From JAUVPB01 sp965223695 (GTDB lineage Bacteria > Actinomycetota > Thermoleophilia > Gaiellales > Gaiellaceae), in NCBI GenBank assembly GCA_965223695.1, contig CBDCXJ010000007.1, positions 6,642 to 70,641 of the forward strand: 64,000 nucleotides of DNA, in the 5' to 3' direction. How positions within the stretch are numbered: position 1 is the stretch's first letter; every line of letters begins with the position of its first letter. Positions 17,107 to 26,015 of the stretch are shown here, one piece after another. Both the position numbers and the translations under genes were made by a program. The notes below the pieces were generated by a model. The model ran no database searches, had not been told where the DNA came from, and saw only the letters and a program-made list of their open reading frames with translations.

Positions 17107-17859
17107 ATGTCAACCCACGTGCTCGGTGTCTCGACGAGTCCGCGCGCGAACGGCGCGACGTCCGTGCTCGTCCAGGCCGCACTGGTCGGGGTGCGCGAGG
17201 TCGAGGACACGACGACGGAATACGTCTCCCTCGCGGGGAAGACGGTGAATCCGTGCAACGGCTGCGAGCCATGCCTCTCGTCCGGCCGCTGCGTCGTCGA
17301 TGACGACATGCAGCCCATGTATCCGAAGCTGATGGCGGCCGACGCGATCCTGATCGGTACACCGGCCTACTTCGGCTCGGCCTGCGGCCTCTGCAAGGCG
17401 TTCCTCGAGCGCATCGAGGGGCTCGGAGTGGCCGAGAAGAGCCTGGCCCTCAAGGTGGGCGGCGTGATCACCACGGCCGGCAGCCGAAACGGCGGGCAGG
17501 AGACGGCTGCGATCGGCGTCAACGCGTGGTTCCACATCAACGACATGCTTCCCGTCGGCATCACCTCTCCTGTGGCCCAGTGGGGTGCGACCGGCAACAC
17601 CGGGTTCGACACGGAGGACGTCCACAGGGACGAAATCCGCCTGACGCCGTGGCCGGACGAGCTGGGAACGCCGAGCCGCCACAGCGAGACGCTGCTCTCG
17701 AAGGAGCTCGCGTGGCTCTACGGGCGCAAGCTGGCCTCGGTGGCGACCATCGTCAAGGCCGGCGTCGAGGCGACCGGAATGGGCATGCCGGACAAGCCCT
17801 ACGGCTGGACATTGCCCGAGGAGTATCCCGAAGAGATCTACGCGATCGGCCGGGCGTAG
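17107..17859 (+). CDS. NADPH-dependent FMN reductase / flavodoxin-fold protein
   Basis: A 250-aa flavodoxin-fold protein. VLGVSTSPRANGATSVLV is the FMN phosphate loop and IGTPAYFGSACGLCKAFLER the family signature near 80-100. A NPCNGCEPCLSSGRC segment (residues 48-62) has the Cys spacing of iron-sulfur flavoproteins, so a [4Fe-4S] cluster is possible. Residues after 150 are an unusual C-terminal extension. An AGAGGAGG ribosome site precedes the ATG. It probably supplies reduced flavin or electrons to the HpaB-type monooxygenase encoded next. Confidence 0.82.
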   Translation: MSTHVLGVSTSPRANGATSVLVQAALVGVREVEDTTTEYVSLAGKTVNPCNGCEPCLSSGRCVVDDDMQPMYPKLMAADAILIGTPAYFGSACGLCKAFLERIEGLGVAEKSLALKVGGVITTAGSRNGGQETAAIGVNAWFHINDMLPVGITSPVAQWGATGNTGFDTEDVHRDEIRLTPWPDELGTPSRHSETLLSKELAWLYGRKLASVATIVKAGVEATGMGMPDKPYGWTLPEEYPEEIYAIGRA

Positions 17860-17900
17860 CACGGCCGCGTGAACACTCGGATCCGCGCGCGGAGCCGCGC

Positions 17901-19355
17901 ATGGAGATGACGAGAGCCACAAAGGGCATCCGCTCGGGCCAGGACTACGTCGAGGGCCTGCGCGACGGGCGCGAGGTGTGGATCTCCGGTGCGCGCGTCG
18001 ACGCCGTGCCCGAGCATCCGGGGTTCGCCGGCGTCGTGCGCTCGGTGGCAGCCGCATACGACCTCCAGCACGAGCCCGAGCTCCAGGCCCAGCTGACGGC
18101 GCCATCGCCCGGCGGCGGGTTGATGCCGCTCAGCTACAAGCCGCCCGAGTCGCAGGCCGACCTCGTCGAGCGGCGGCAGATGATCGAGAGCTACAGTCGC
18201 AGGACGGGCGGGATGATGGGGCGCCTCCCCGAGTACGGCGGTGCGTTCGCGGTCGGGATGCTGAACGTCAGCGCCGACTTCAACTCGGAGAGCCAGGAGC
18301 ACGTTCGAGCGTGGTTCGAGGCGTGCCGCGACGCCGACGCCCTGATCGTGAGCGCGTTCGTCGACCCGCAGGTCGATCGCTCACGGTCCGCCGAAGAAAC
18401 AGGGCTCCTGCGCATCGTCGAATCGCGAGACGACGGAATCGTCATCAGCGGCTGCAAGAGCGTCGCGACGATGGGCCCGACCACAGACGAGTTCCTGATC
18501 CTCACGCTCCCTCGCCCGTCGATGCAGCCGGACGGGATGATGTACGTCTCCGTCAAGCCGGGCACGCCCGGAGTCAGGTTCTTCTGTCGTGAGCCGCTCG
18601 ACAGGGGCCTTGGCGAGCGCGACGCGCCGCTGTCGGCCCGCTTCGACGAGCCCGATGCCTGGGCCCTCTTCGACGAGGCATTCATCCCGCGCGAGCGCGT
18701 GTTTCTGACCGGCGAGACCGACCCCGCGCGACTCGGCGCCCTGTTCGGCAAGACGCTCAACTGGGCCTGGTACCACAACCTGATCCGCGTCGCCGTGAAG
18801 GCCGAGCTCCTCGCAGGGGTTTGCACCTTGCTCGCCGAGCACAACGACGCCTGGAAGTTCCCGCAGGTGCAGGAGCACGTCGCCGAGGTCATCGAGTACG
18901 CGCAGGTCCTCAAGGCCTTCGTCTTCGCCAGCGAGGCCCGATGCGTGCGGGCCGAGAGCGGACTGGTCGCGCCGAACCCCGAGGTCCTGAACGTGGCGAA
19001 GGTCTACGGCGTGAAGAACTACCCGCGCGCGCTCGAGATCATTCGCGAGCTCGCCGGACAGGGGATCATCATGGCGCCTCTCTCGGCAGACCTCGAGCAC
19101 GAGGAGATCGGTCCGACGATCGCGCCGTACTACGAGGCGCGCGACGTCGGCGCGGAGGAACGCGTGCGCCTCTTCCGGCTCGCGTGGGAGCTGACGAGCG
19201 ACTCCTTCGGCGGGCGACAGACGCTGTTCGAGCTGTTCAACGCCGGCGGTCTCGCGCAGGGCAAGGTCCGCGTGGCCACCGGCACCGACAAGACCGACTA
19301 CGTCGAGCTCGCGAAGAGCCTGGCCGGAATCGCCCGTTTTGGTCCGGCGGCTTAG
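17901..19355 (+). CDS. 4-hydroxyphenylacetate 3-hydroxylase (HpaB) family monooxygenase
   Basis: A 484-aa protein of the HpaB/PvcC FADH2-dependent monooxygenase family, close to the normal length. It starts TRATKGIRSGQDYVEGLRDG, as HpaB members do. Other matches are ADALIVSAFVDPQVDRSRSA, GIVISGCKSVATMGP and the C-terminal SFGGRQTLFELFNAGG. It would use reduced flavin and O2 to hydroxylate an aromatic or heteroaromatic ring; the upstream flavin reductase is the likely partner. ATG at 17901 is chosen because the family N-terminus begins at once after it; a longer frame upstream overlaps the reductase and has no similarity. Confidence 0.87.
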   Translation: MEMTRATKGIRSGQDYVEGLRDGREVWISGARVDAVPEHPGFAGVVRSVAAAYDLQHEPELQAQLTAPSPGGGLMPLSYKPPESQADLVERRQMIESYSRRTGGMMGRLPEYGGAFAVGMLNVSADFNSESQEHVRAWFEACRDADALIVSAFVDPQVDRSRSAEETGLLRIVESRDDGIVISGCKSVATMGPTTDEFLILTLPRPSMQPDGMMYVSVKPGTPGVRFFCREPLDRGLGERDAPLSARFDEPDAWALFDEAFIPRERVFLTGETDPARLGALFGKTLNWAWYHNLIRVAVKAELLAGVCTLLAEHNDAWKFPQVQEHVAEVIEYAQVLKAFVFASEARCVRAESGLVAPNPEVLNVAKVYGVKNYPRALEIIRELAGQGIIMAPLSADLEHEEIGPTIAPYYEARDVGAEERVRLFRLAWELTSDSFGGRQTLFELFNAGGLAQGKVRVATGTDKTDYVELAKSLAGIARFGPAA

Positions 19356-19380
19356 AAGGCCGAGAGAATCGCCAGCGACC

Positions 19381-19593
19381 ATGGGGTCGGAAGACGCGGG
19401 ACGGCTTCGCTACGAACTTGAGCTGGTCGAGGCCGAGCTGGGCGAGCTGGCGGAGGCTCGCGCCATGCTGCGGCCGATGACGCTGGTGAACCAGCGCGAG
19501 CGCGTTCAGCTGGCGCGCCGGATCGACGCGTTGCGAGAACGGGGATCGATGTGCTTCGAAGAGCGAGCGGCGGATCAGCCGAGTGCGATGTAG
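19381..19593 (+). CDS. Small coiled-coil protein, unknown function
   Basis: A 70-aa acidic and helical protein (YELELVEAELGELAEARAML, then QRERVQLARRIDALRER) with heptad-like spacing of Leu and Ala, so a short coiled coil is likely. It starts 25 nt after the HpaB-type gene and could be co-transcribed. The last 19 bp overlap the convergent FN3 gene. I do not recognise a family; it may also be a chance frame. Confidence 0.4.
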   Translation: MGSEDAGRLRYELELVEAELGELAEARAMLRPMTLVNQRERVQLARRIDALRERGSMCFEERAADQPSAM

Positions 19594-20795
19594 GCGATCT
19601 GCTCGCGCCTGTGCCGTCGCTCGCGGTCATTGGCCTGGTCCTCGTCAACGGCGAGGGACATCCCTGAGCCCGTGAGCGGATTCGGGCCGTAGAGGATCGG
19701 CCAGCCTCCGTTGCCCCCGTCCATCGCTGCGGAACTCGCGACTACAGCGAAGGCGCTCGACAGACCGTTCAGCGCGTAGGTGTATGGTGGCGCGTTTCCG
19801 ACGCCGCCGATTGAGTCGGCGCCGGTCGCCGCCGTGTAGTCAACGCTGGCGATGCTCCCGCTGCCAGCCTCGATGACGACATAGCCGATTGTTTCATCTG
19901 CGCGTTCGGTATCGCGATCCTCACCGACGTGCTTGCCGACAAAGAGCGTGGATGTGCTCGGCGGTGTCCTCCGTGACGCTCCGCGCGCCCAGAAGACAGA
20001 CCAGTCGGGGTCGTTCGCACTCATTACTTGGCCGATTACGACGGGGTTCGCGTATCTCTGCTCGTACGCGCGGCTCTCGCCGATCCAGGAGCGGCGCCGG
20101 TCGGTTAGTTTCGAGGTGAAGGTGTGGGCCTCCATTGCTATCCCGTGCTCGGCGGCCGTGTAGACGCCTTCTTTGACAACGAGCCAGTGCACAGGGGCGC
20201 GGACCGCCGTGGAGCGACCGGTGGCGGCGAGTCGCACCTCGAAGCTCGTGCCGGCTGCGTTTCGGACTCGCGCAACGATTGGTACGGTCGAACTGTCGTA
20301 GTTCGGGGTCGCGACAACGATCATGCCCGCGCCGTAGTCGCTCTCGAGGGTTATCGTCGTCCAGGTCTCCGTTGTGGCGTTCGCGACTCCTGCCTCGAAC
20401 GTGGGGCCCGGCGGCGGTGGCACGTCCGGCGTCGCAGCGACGTCGACACTCCGTGGCGACTCATTGGCGGCAATGTCTGTCGCGCTCGTCGCGTAGTAGT
20501 ACGTCGTGCCGTTCGAAACAGTCGTGTCCACGAACTGGGTCGCAACCGCGTTCGTGGTCGCGATCAACGTGTACGGCCCACCCGGCGCGCTGGCGCGATA
20601 GATGTGTGTGCGGTCGAGATCAGGTTCGTCGCCGGGGGTCCATTCGAGCGCGACATGGCCGTCGCCGGCCGTGACGACGAGCCCCGTCGGTGTCGCCGGC
20701 TCGGCGTCGAATGCGGTACCTGAGACCTCGCTCGATTCACCGGAGAGATTCCCGGACGCGTCTTGCGCGATCACAACGTAATAGTGCGTCGTACT
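19575..20795 (-). pseudogene. FN3-repeat secreted protein, C-terminal fragment (interrupted by IS fragment)
   Basis: The distal 406 codons of a fibronectin type III protein. It begins in the end of one FN3 module (HYYVVIAQDASGNLSG), has a complete FN3 module (TPTGLVVTAGDGHVALEW), then a C-terminal beta-rich domain starting TWTTITLESDYGAGMIVV that resembles H-type-lectin-like domains attached to bacterial FN3 proteins. It lacks a start; the missing front half is at 21791-22684. Removing 995 bp (one direct repeat plus the insert) joins the two in frame into a protein of about 704 aa. A GTG at 20774 could in principle start a truncated product, but it would have no signal peptide. Confidence 0.75.
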
Positions 20796-20815
20796 GGCTG
20801 AAGCGGTCGAGTCTG
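20796..20815. repeat. 20-bp direct repeat, left copy
   Basis: The sequence starting GGCTGAAG and ending GAGTCTG is identical to bases 21791-21810. The flanking bases differ on both sides, so the repeat is exactly 20 bp. It bounds the IS-derived insert in the FN3 gene. Confidence 0.9.
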
Positions 20816-21790
20816 ACCTGGACCCTGGTGGTGCGTTGACGGTTGCCTGAGCTGCTTGGGGGATGGTTGTACATGAGACTTGAGGGGTTGGTCTTGTGAG
20901 CGAGAAACGGGATCGTCGGAAGTGGTCGCCTGAGCGGAAGGCGGAGATCGTGCTCGCCGGTCTGCGCGGCGACCGGAGCGTGCGCGACGTCTGTCGCGAG
21001 CACGAGATCGCCGAGACGCTGTACTAGGGGTGTCGTGACCGTCTGTTGGAGGGCGGCACCGAGGCGTTGCGCTCCGCGAGGGAGCGCGCCAGGGATCCGC
21101 GTGAGCAGGAGCTGAAGGACGCCAGGAAGCGGATGGCGCGGCTCGAGCGTGCGTTGGGGAAGAAGACGTACGGGGCTTGAGGTAGCGGGGGAACTGTTGC
21201 GGGACTGGACGTGAGCGTCCGCGTGTCCAGAGCCCGTGCCGAGCTCGCTCAGGGACGCCGGCCTTCGGTGGTCGCGCGAGTGGCAGGCATCTCACGCCAG
21301 GCGATCTACCGCGTTCCCCGGCGCCGACCACGCCAAGCAGGCCCGGGCAGGGTCTCAAACACGGATGCGGTCGTCGAGGTCGCCAAGGCCAACCCGACCG
21401 ACGGGAGATCAGCGCTTCGTCGCCGGTGGGGGTCAGCATTCTGTTGAGCCGCGACATGGCGCGTCGCCGGCCGGCCTGACGAGCGACATGGAGCCCCGTC
21501 GCCCAGCACGGCTGGGCGTCGCATCGGCTAACGGCGTCGACAATCGAACCAAGGAGGCGGTACGCGCTCGCCGTGCGCCTCGAGCCCGGACACGCTCGGC
21601 CCGCAATTCACCGATTCACCGGATCGCGACCGACGCGGCGGCTACCGCGACCCCGAGTCCCGGACGCGTCTTGCGCAGTTCAACAACGGCTCGCCTGGCG
21701 CGCCGAATGGGAAACCCTCGACCACGCCAGACAATAGCTGCGTACCAGCACCGACCCCACTCCGGGATCGGTACTCGCCACCACCTGGAA
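20816..21790 (+). mobile_element. Degenerate IS3-type insertion fragment
   Basis: A 975-bp insert between 20-bp direct repeats, holding recognisable but broken OrfA and OrfB pieces of an IS3-family transposase on the plus strand. OrfA has an internal TAG. OrfB keeps its N-terminal region and a final HRPHSGIG segment, but the DDE core is missing and the sequence ends right after that motif, so the normal right end is lost. The left edge, TGACCTGGACC, may be the original terminal repeat; no matching inverted copy is present on the right. A whole IS3 element would be about 1.2-1.5 kb, so this one cannot move on its own. Confidence 0.65.
20896..21177 (+). pseudogene. IS3-family transposase OrfA remnant
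   Basis: From GTG 20896 the frame reads RRKWSPERKAEIVLAGLRGD and SVRDVCREHEIAETLY, a typical OrfA helix-turn-helix. At 21025-21027 a TAG replaces the usual Trp of the YYxWRD motif. The frame then continues with family-like sequence (CRDRLLEGGTEALRSAR, ELKDARKRMARLERALGKK) to a TGA at about 21177. A single nonsense mutation therefore inactivates an otherwise complete OrfA. Confidence 0.7.
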
Positions 21791-21796
21791 GGCTGA
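21178..21796 (+). pseudogene. IS3-family transposase OrfB remnant
   Basis: Start-proximal sequence resembles OrfB (ELAQGRRPSVVARVAGISRQ, AIYRVPRR) and ends at a stop near 21446. The middle 250 bp has no transposase similarity. A last piece, TIAAYQHRPHSGIG (about 21728-21770), matches the conserved end of the rve domain. The final TGA falls inside the right direct repeat. The DDE catalytic core is absent. Confidence 0.5.
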
Positions 21797-21810
21797 AGCG
21801 GTCGAGTCTG
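21791..21810. repeat. 20-bp direct repeat, right copy
   Basis: Identical to 20796-20815. On the minus strand it encodes DSTASA of an FN3 module, and the same residues are encoded by the other copy, so one copy is a duplication made with the insertion. Confidence 0.9.
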
Positions 21811-22684
21811 CATACGTGGTCGATCCAACGACAAGGTCTGAGATCGCTGCGTAGGGTCCTCCGGGGCTGGATGAGCGGTACACCTTGTAGCCCACGAGGT
21901 CGGTCTCGGCGTTCTTGTCCCAGCTCAGGCTGATCACGCGATCGCCGGCGCTCGCATCGAGACCGGTTGGCGGTCGCGGCGCAATGGAGTCAGGCGGGCG
22001 GGGCGTCGCGCTTGCCTGGTTCGAGTCGGGCGACACGTTGGCAGAAATGTCGACCGCCCTGACTACGTAGAAGTATGTCGTCCCGTTGGAAGCGTTTCCA
22101 TCGACATAGCTGCTCGCCGCAACGGAAGCGTCGAGCGCGTAGGGCCCACCGGGGCTCGACGCCCGGTAAACGCTGTAGCTAACGACGTCAGGCTCCGGGC
22201 TACGCACCCAGCTCAGGGTGACCTGGTTGTCACCAGGGGTGGCGACTACGTTGGTGGGCGCCTCGGGCGCAACCGCATCCGGAACATGCGGCACGGCAGC
22301 GACCTCCGCGGTCAGCGCGGACGTCGCGCCACTGAGGTGAGTGACCGCCAGCTTGTAGTAGTACGCGGTGTCGTTTACCACGCTCGTATCTACGAACGTG
22401 TTGGTCGCGCTGTTCGTGCTTGCGACATTCGTGTACGGGCCGCCACTCACCGTCGCTCGATAGAGGCGATACCGATCGAGATCAGTTTCGGTGCCCAGGT
22501 CCCAACTCACCGTGACCTGCGAGTCGCCTGCGAGAGCCGCCAGTCCCGTTGGAGCTTTCGGAGGGGTCGACGGCCCAGCCGTTGCCTGACCGGCTACGAG
22601 GGAAACAGCAACCAGGCCCACAACAAGGACGAACCGTCTCGTGCCGCGACGGGTGCCTCTCTGCAGCATTACCGGGATGCCCAC
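21791..22684 (-). pseudogene. FN3-repeat secreted protein, N-terminal fragment (interrupted by IS fragment)
   Basis: The first 298 codons of the interrupted FN3 protein. An Arg-rich n-region and a hydrophobic stretch (FVLVVGLVAVSLVAGQATAG) form a signal peptide. Three FN3 modules follow, each beginning with a Pro-Thr-Gly-Leu-type strand (APTGLAALAGDSQVTVSWD, APTNVVATPGDNQVTLSWV, PPTGLDASAGDRVISLSWD). The frame then enters the insert and runs on for 37 unrelated codons to a stop at 21680. ATG 22684 is used; ATG 22669 is also possible. The intact protein was probably exported and bound carbohydrate or the cell surface. Confidence 0.8.
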
Positions 22685-22826
22685 CTAAGCGTCGCTCGTG
22701 GTGCGAGCGCCGTTTGTCGATTCAGGGCTGGACGGCTTGTCCCCTGACCGGGCGTGTCCCCGCGATACCGACGCATGACGCGCTGGGCGTGGGTGCCAGC
22801 GCACGATGAGTCGCACCCCGCAGGCG

Positions 22827-23222
22827 CTACGCGGCGAGCGCGGCGTCGATCGCGGCCCGCAGGGCTTCGTTCTCGGCCGGTTTTTGGAGAAAGATGGTGG
22901 CGCCCGCTTCTTTGGCCTTCGCGCTTGAGACTGCCGGGTCGCGGCCGCTCAGAACGATGACCGGGATATGCTCGAGCTGACCGAAGGTCTTGAGCCGTTC
23001 CATGACCAGGAATCCGTCGCCTGCCGGGAGCCCGAGGTCGAGGATGATGAGGTCGGGTCGCTCGTCGCGCGCGACTTTGATCGCTTGCGCACCGTCATGG
23101 GCTGTGGCAGTAGCGAAGCCTTCGTGCTTCAGGCGGAGTACGAGGCCGCGACGGAGATCGGCGTCGTCTTCGATGATCAGGATCTTTGCGTTGGTCTGCA
23201 CGTTCTCTGCTGCGGTGGACAT
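22827..23222 (-). CDS. Single-domain response regulator
   Basis: A 131-aa CheY-like receiver with no output domain. The acidic pair lies in IIEDDADL, the phospho-acceptor Asp in LIILDLGLP, and the conserved Thr/Ser and Lys positions in VIVLSG and FLQKPAE. It follows the histidine kinase gene by 5 nt, so it is the kinase's probable partner. With no DNA-binding domain it must act by protein contact or in a phosphorelay. Confidence 0.92.
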   Translation of the reverse strand: MSTAAENVQTNAKILIIEDDADLRRGLVLRLKHEGFATATAHDGAQAIKVARDERPDLIILDLGLPAGDGFLVMERLKTFGQLEHIPVIVLSGRDPAVSSAKAKEAGATIFLQKPAENEALRAAIDAALAA

Positions 23223-23227
23223 CGCGT

Positions 23228-25897
23228 CTAGCTCCTGATTCGGTTGGAAACGGCGCGGTCGATCTGGCTGCCCAGCTCTGTGAGTCGTCCCTCCGGAGGG
23301 CTGCTGGCATCCAATCGGATGGCTTCGGCGTCTACGATCGACGAGACGCCGAGATTCTTGAGGTCGGTATGGCGCTCGATCTGCGTTCGGATGCGTTCGG
23401 CAAGGGTCTCTGCGCCGTCAAGATCGGTCGCTGCGGCGACGAACAGAAACCTTTCGCCGTCTGCGTCTGCCGTCGGCGGCAGAAGTCCATCCTCGTCCGG
23501 CCTGAGACATTTCGCGATTTGCTCGCCGACCTGGTCACGTGCCAGCGTGCACCGACCAAGGTCCAGCGGCGACCCATCGGCGGAGATCAACTCGATTGTG
23601 ACGAGCGCCACATCGTGTTGCGTCTCGTTGGCGACTGCGAGCGGTAGAACAGAGGCCAGTGAATAGAGCGGGATGGTGAAGCTGAAGACGCTGCCTTCGT
23701 CGAGCGTTGAGGACGCCCAGATGCGGCCTCCCTGAAGCTCGATCAGCTTGCGGCATATGTAGAGGCCCAGTCCGAGTCCTTGGCGAGTGGTGCCCTCCTC
23801 GGATTGCTCCTGGTGATGTCGCTCGAAGATGCGCTCGAGGCTCTCGGACGGGACCCCCTGACCTGTATCGATGACGTCGACTTGGAGCATGTTCGGGTCG
23901 TCGTCGGAGAGCGCCGCTCGTACGTCAACCGTCCCTCGTTCAGGCGTGAACTTGATCGCGTTGTCGACGAGGTTGGTGACGATCTGTCGCAGCCGTGCCG
24001 GGTCGCCGTACACGGGCGGCAGGTCTTCCGGGATGTCGAACGTCAGGACGGTGTCTTTGCTGGCGGCTATCTGAGTGTGGGACGAGATGATTTCTCCGGT
24101 GACTGCCTGCAGCGACGTCTGTTCGCGTTGAGCTGAGAGCTGTCCACTGTCTGCGCGGGTGGCGTCGAGGAGGTCGTCGATCATCACGCGGAGCTGGCGG
24201 AGGTTACGAACGGCAACGACGAGGCACTCGTCCTGGTCCTCGTTCACCTCGCCTGCAGCACGATCACAAACGAGGCTCACGAACTGGTGGGCTGCGGCGA
24301 GTGGTGTTCTGAGTTCGTGCGAGACGTGCGAGAGGAACTCGTCCTTGACGCGGAGTTGCTCGCGACGCGTGTTCTCGAGGTCGTCGTATGCGGTCTCGAG
24401 TTCCTCCGTCTTGGCGAGGAGTTGATGTTCCGCGCGCTTTCGGTCGGTGATATCGGTGACGAGACCGATATGGCTGACGACGTCGCCGTTGTCACGAACG
24501 GGCGCTGCCGAGATGGCCACGTCAACCAGGGAGCCGTCTTTTCGCCGACGGACTGTCTCGAGATCGGCAAACGACTCTCCCCGGGCGATCCGCGCTCGTG
24601 TCTCCTCGACCTCGTCCATCTTGTCCGGAGGCGCGGCCTTGAACGGGCGGCCGATGGCCTCGTGTTCGGTATAGCCATAGATGCGCTCAGCGGCCGGGTT
24701 CCAGAGCGCGACCTTGCCCTCGAGATCCAGTTCCATGATGGCGATCGGCGACGCTGCGATGAGCGCCTGCATCCGAGCCCTAGCCGCAGCCAGCTCGCCC
24801 GTTTGCTCTTCCACAATGCGGTGTGTGCGCGCCGCCTCCGTCCTGCGCCGGAAAGCCGCACCACATAGTGAGGTTGTCAGCAGCAGGCCAAGCCAGAGCG
24901 CGCCCCATGATTGCCACGGCGTCCCGCCTGCTAGTTCAGCGGTCGGTGATGCAACGACCAGCCATTGGCGGCCGCCGACGTCGATGCCGGCCTGGTGGGG
25001 GCTCGCGGAGGACGACTCGACGGGTTGGGTTTCGGTGGTTGCTGCCGTGTCCGCGGTTGAGTCGTAAAGGAGCTGAGCGTCCGGTTCGGCGGCGCTGTCA
25101 ACCAGTCGCAGGTCGAGGCCGGTAAGGCCAGCTGTTGCTGCTTCGACGAGATCGGGGACACGGAACACACCTAGCGCGAAGCCCTCGAGGTCACGCTGGC
25201 GGTTGTCGACGGTCGAGGGTGAAGCACCAATGGCGTAGGCTGGGAAGAAGGCGAGAAAGCCATGGCGCTGGTCTTTCTCCTGGACGAGCGTGATACGGCC
25301 CGAAGCGACCAACTCGCCGCTATCACGAGCAGCGACCAACGCGGCCTGCCGCGTCGGGTTCGAAGACAGATCAAAGCCCAACGCGGCTTCATTCCCAGCG
25401 AGAGGCTCCACGAAGTACACAGGGAAGAACTCGTCCCTACCGCTGGCGCTGACGACTTCGCCAGCCGCATCCCGCTCCGTAAACTCGAATCCGGCAAGGC
25501 CGTCCGCCCTGGCCCATTGTTCAAACCGCTCGCGCTCGCTCTCACCGACTCGAGGAATCCACTCAAGCGCCTGGATAGACGGCGAGCGGGTCAACGTATC
25601 CGCTACGAACGCTCGGAACTGTTCGCGACTTACAGTGTCGGCCGCGCCATAGTGAGCGGCCACTGAGCGTACCGCGGAGAGGTTCCGCGCAACCTCGCGC
25701 TCCAGTGCCGCTACGTGGACCGTAAGCGCGCGGTCGATTCTGGTGTCGACTCGATCGGCCTCGTTCGCACGAAGCACAAGGAACATCGTCAGCGAAAGGG
25801 CAATGCCCGCTGCGGCGATCGCAGCAACACCGCCGAAGCGCCGCACGTTCGCACCAGCACGCGCCGCAAGCACGGATGAACGGCCTACACGCAACAC
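23228..25897 (-). CDS. CHASE-PAS sensor histidine kinase with degenerate GGDEF-like C-terminus
   Basis: An 889-aa membrane kinase. TM1 is at about 22-43; an extracellular CHASE-type domain at about 75-250 (SIQALEWIPRV, EFFPVYFVEP); TM2 at about 329-350; a coiled coil; PAS at about 376-490 (WNPAAERIYGYTEHEAIG); HisKA with H527 (FLSHVSHELRTPL); HATPase_c with N646 (TNLVDNAIKF) and a DTGQGVP box. After residue 745 the sequence follows the GGDEF fold, but the signature reads DGERF, so cyclase activity is unlikely. The GTG start lies 6 nt after a GATTAT -10 (25909-25904), so the mRNA is probably leaderless. It works with the receiver protein encoded next. Confidence 0.88.
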   Translation of the reverse strand: MLRVGRSSVLAARAGANVRRFGGVAAIAAAGIALSLTMFLVLRANEADRVDTRIDRALTVHVAALEREVARNLSAVRSVAAHYGAADTVSREQFRAFVADTLTRSPSIQALEWIPRVGESERERFEQWARADGLAGFEFTERDAAGEVVSASGRDEFFPVYFVEPLAGNEAALGFDLSSNPTRQAALVAARDSGELVASGRITLVQEKDQRHGFLAFFPAYAIGASPSTVDNRQRDLEGFALGVFRVPDLVEAATAGLTGLDLRLVDSAAEPDAQLLYDSTADTAATTETQPVESSSASPHQAGIDVGGRQWLVVASPTAELAGGTPWQSWGALWLGLLLTTSLCGAAFRRRTEAARTHRIVEEQTGELAAARARMQALIAASPIAIMELDLEGKVALWNPAAERIYGYTEHEAIGRPFKAAPPDKMDEVEETRARIARGESFADLETVRRRKDGSLVDVAISAAPVRDNGDVVSHIGLVTDITDRKRAEHQLLAKTEELETAYDDLENTRREQLRVKDEFLSHVSHELRTPLAAAHQFVSLVCDRAAGEVNEDQDECLVVAVRNLRQLRVMIDDLLDATRADSGQLSAQREQTSLQAVTGEIISSHTQIAASKDTVLTFDIPEDLPPVYGDPARLRQIVTNLVDNAIKFTPERGTVDVRAALSDDDPNMLQVDVIDTGQGVPSESLERIFERHHQEQSEEGTTRQGLGLGLYICRKLIELQGGRIWASSTLDEGSVFSFTIPLYSLASVLPLAVANETQHDVALVTIELISADGSPLDLGRCTLARDQVGEQIAKCLRPDEDGLLPPTADADGERFLFVAAATDLDGAETLAERIRTQIERHTDLKNLGVSSIVDAEAIRLDASSPPEGRLTELGSQIDRAVSNRIRS

Positions 25898-25903
25898 GGC
25901 CCG

Positions 25904-25909
25904 ATAATC
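25904..25909 (-). promoter_or_regulatory. Candidate -10 for the kinase-receiver operon
   Basis: GATTAT on the minus strand ends 6 nt before the kinase GTG at 25897, the spacing of a leaderless transcript. No clear -35 is visible. Confidence 0.35.
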
Positions 25910-25980
25910 GGCGTAGCGACGCGGGACTTGACGGCCTGCGTGTTCGAAAACGGGTTCGACTAAAACGGTGGCACGCTTAG

Positions 25981-26015
25981 CCGGACGCCGGACGCCGGAC
26001 GCCGGACGCCGGGCG
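25981..26015. repeat. 7-bp tandem repeat (CCGGACG)
   Basis: Four perfect copies of CCGGACG (25981-26008) are followed by one imperfect copy, CCGGGCG. It is noncoding and lies about 85 bp upstream of the kinase start. Such short repeats vary in copy number by slippage. Confidence 0.8.

Noticed and set aside
17526..17900. N-terminal extension of the HpaB-type monooxygenase
   Set aside because: It overlaps the flavin reductase gene in another frame and has no HpaB similarity; the family N-terminus begins at 17901.
25981..26015. CRISPR-like array
   Set aside because: The repeat unit is 7 bp with no spacers, and no cas genes are present.
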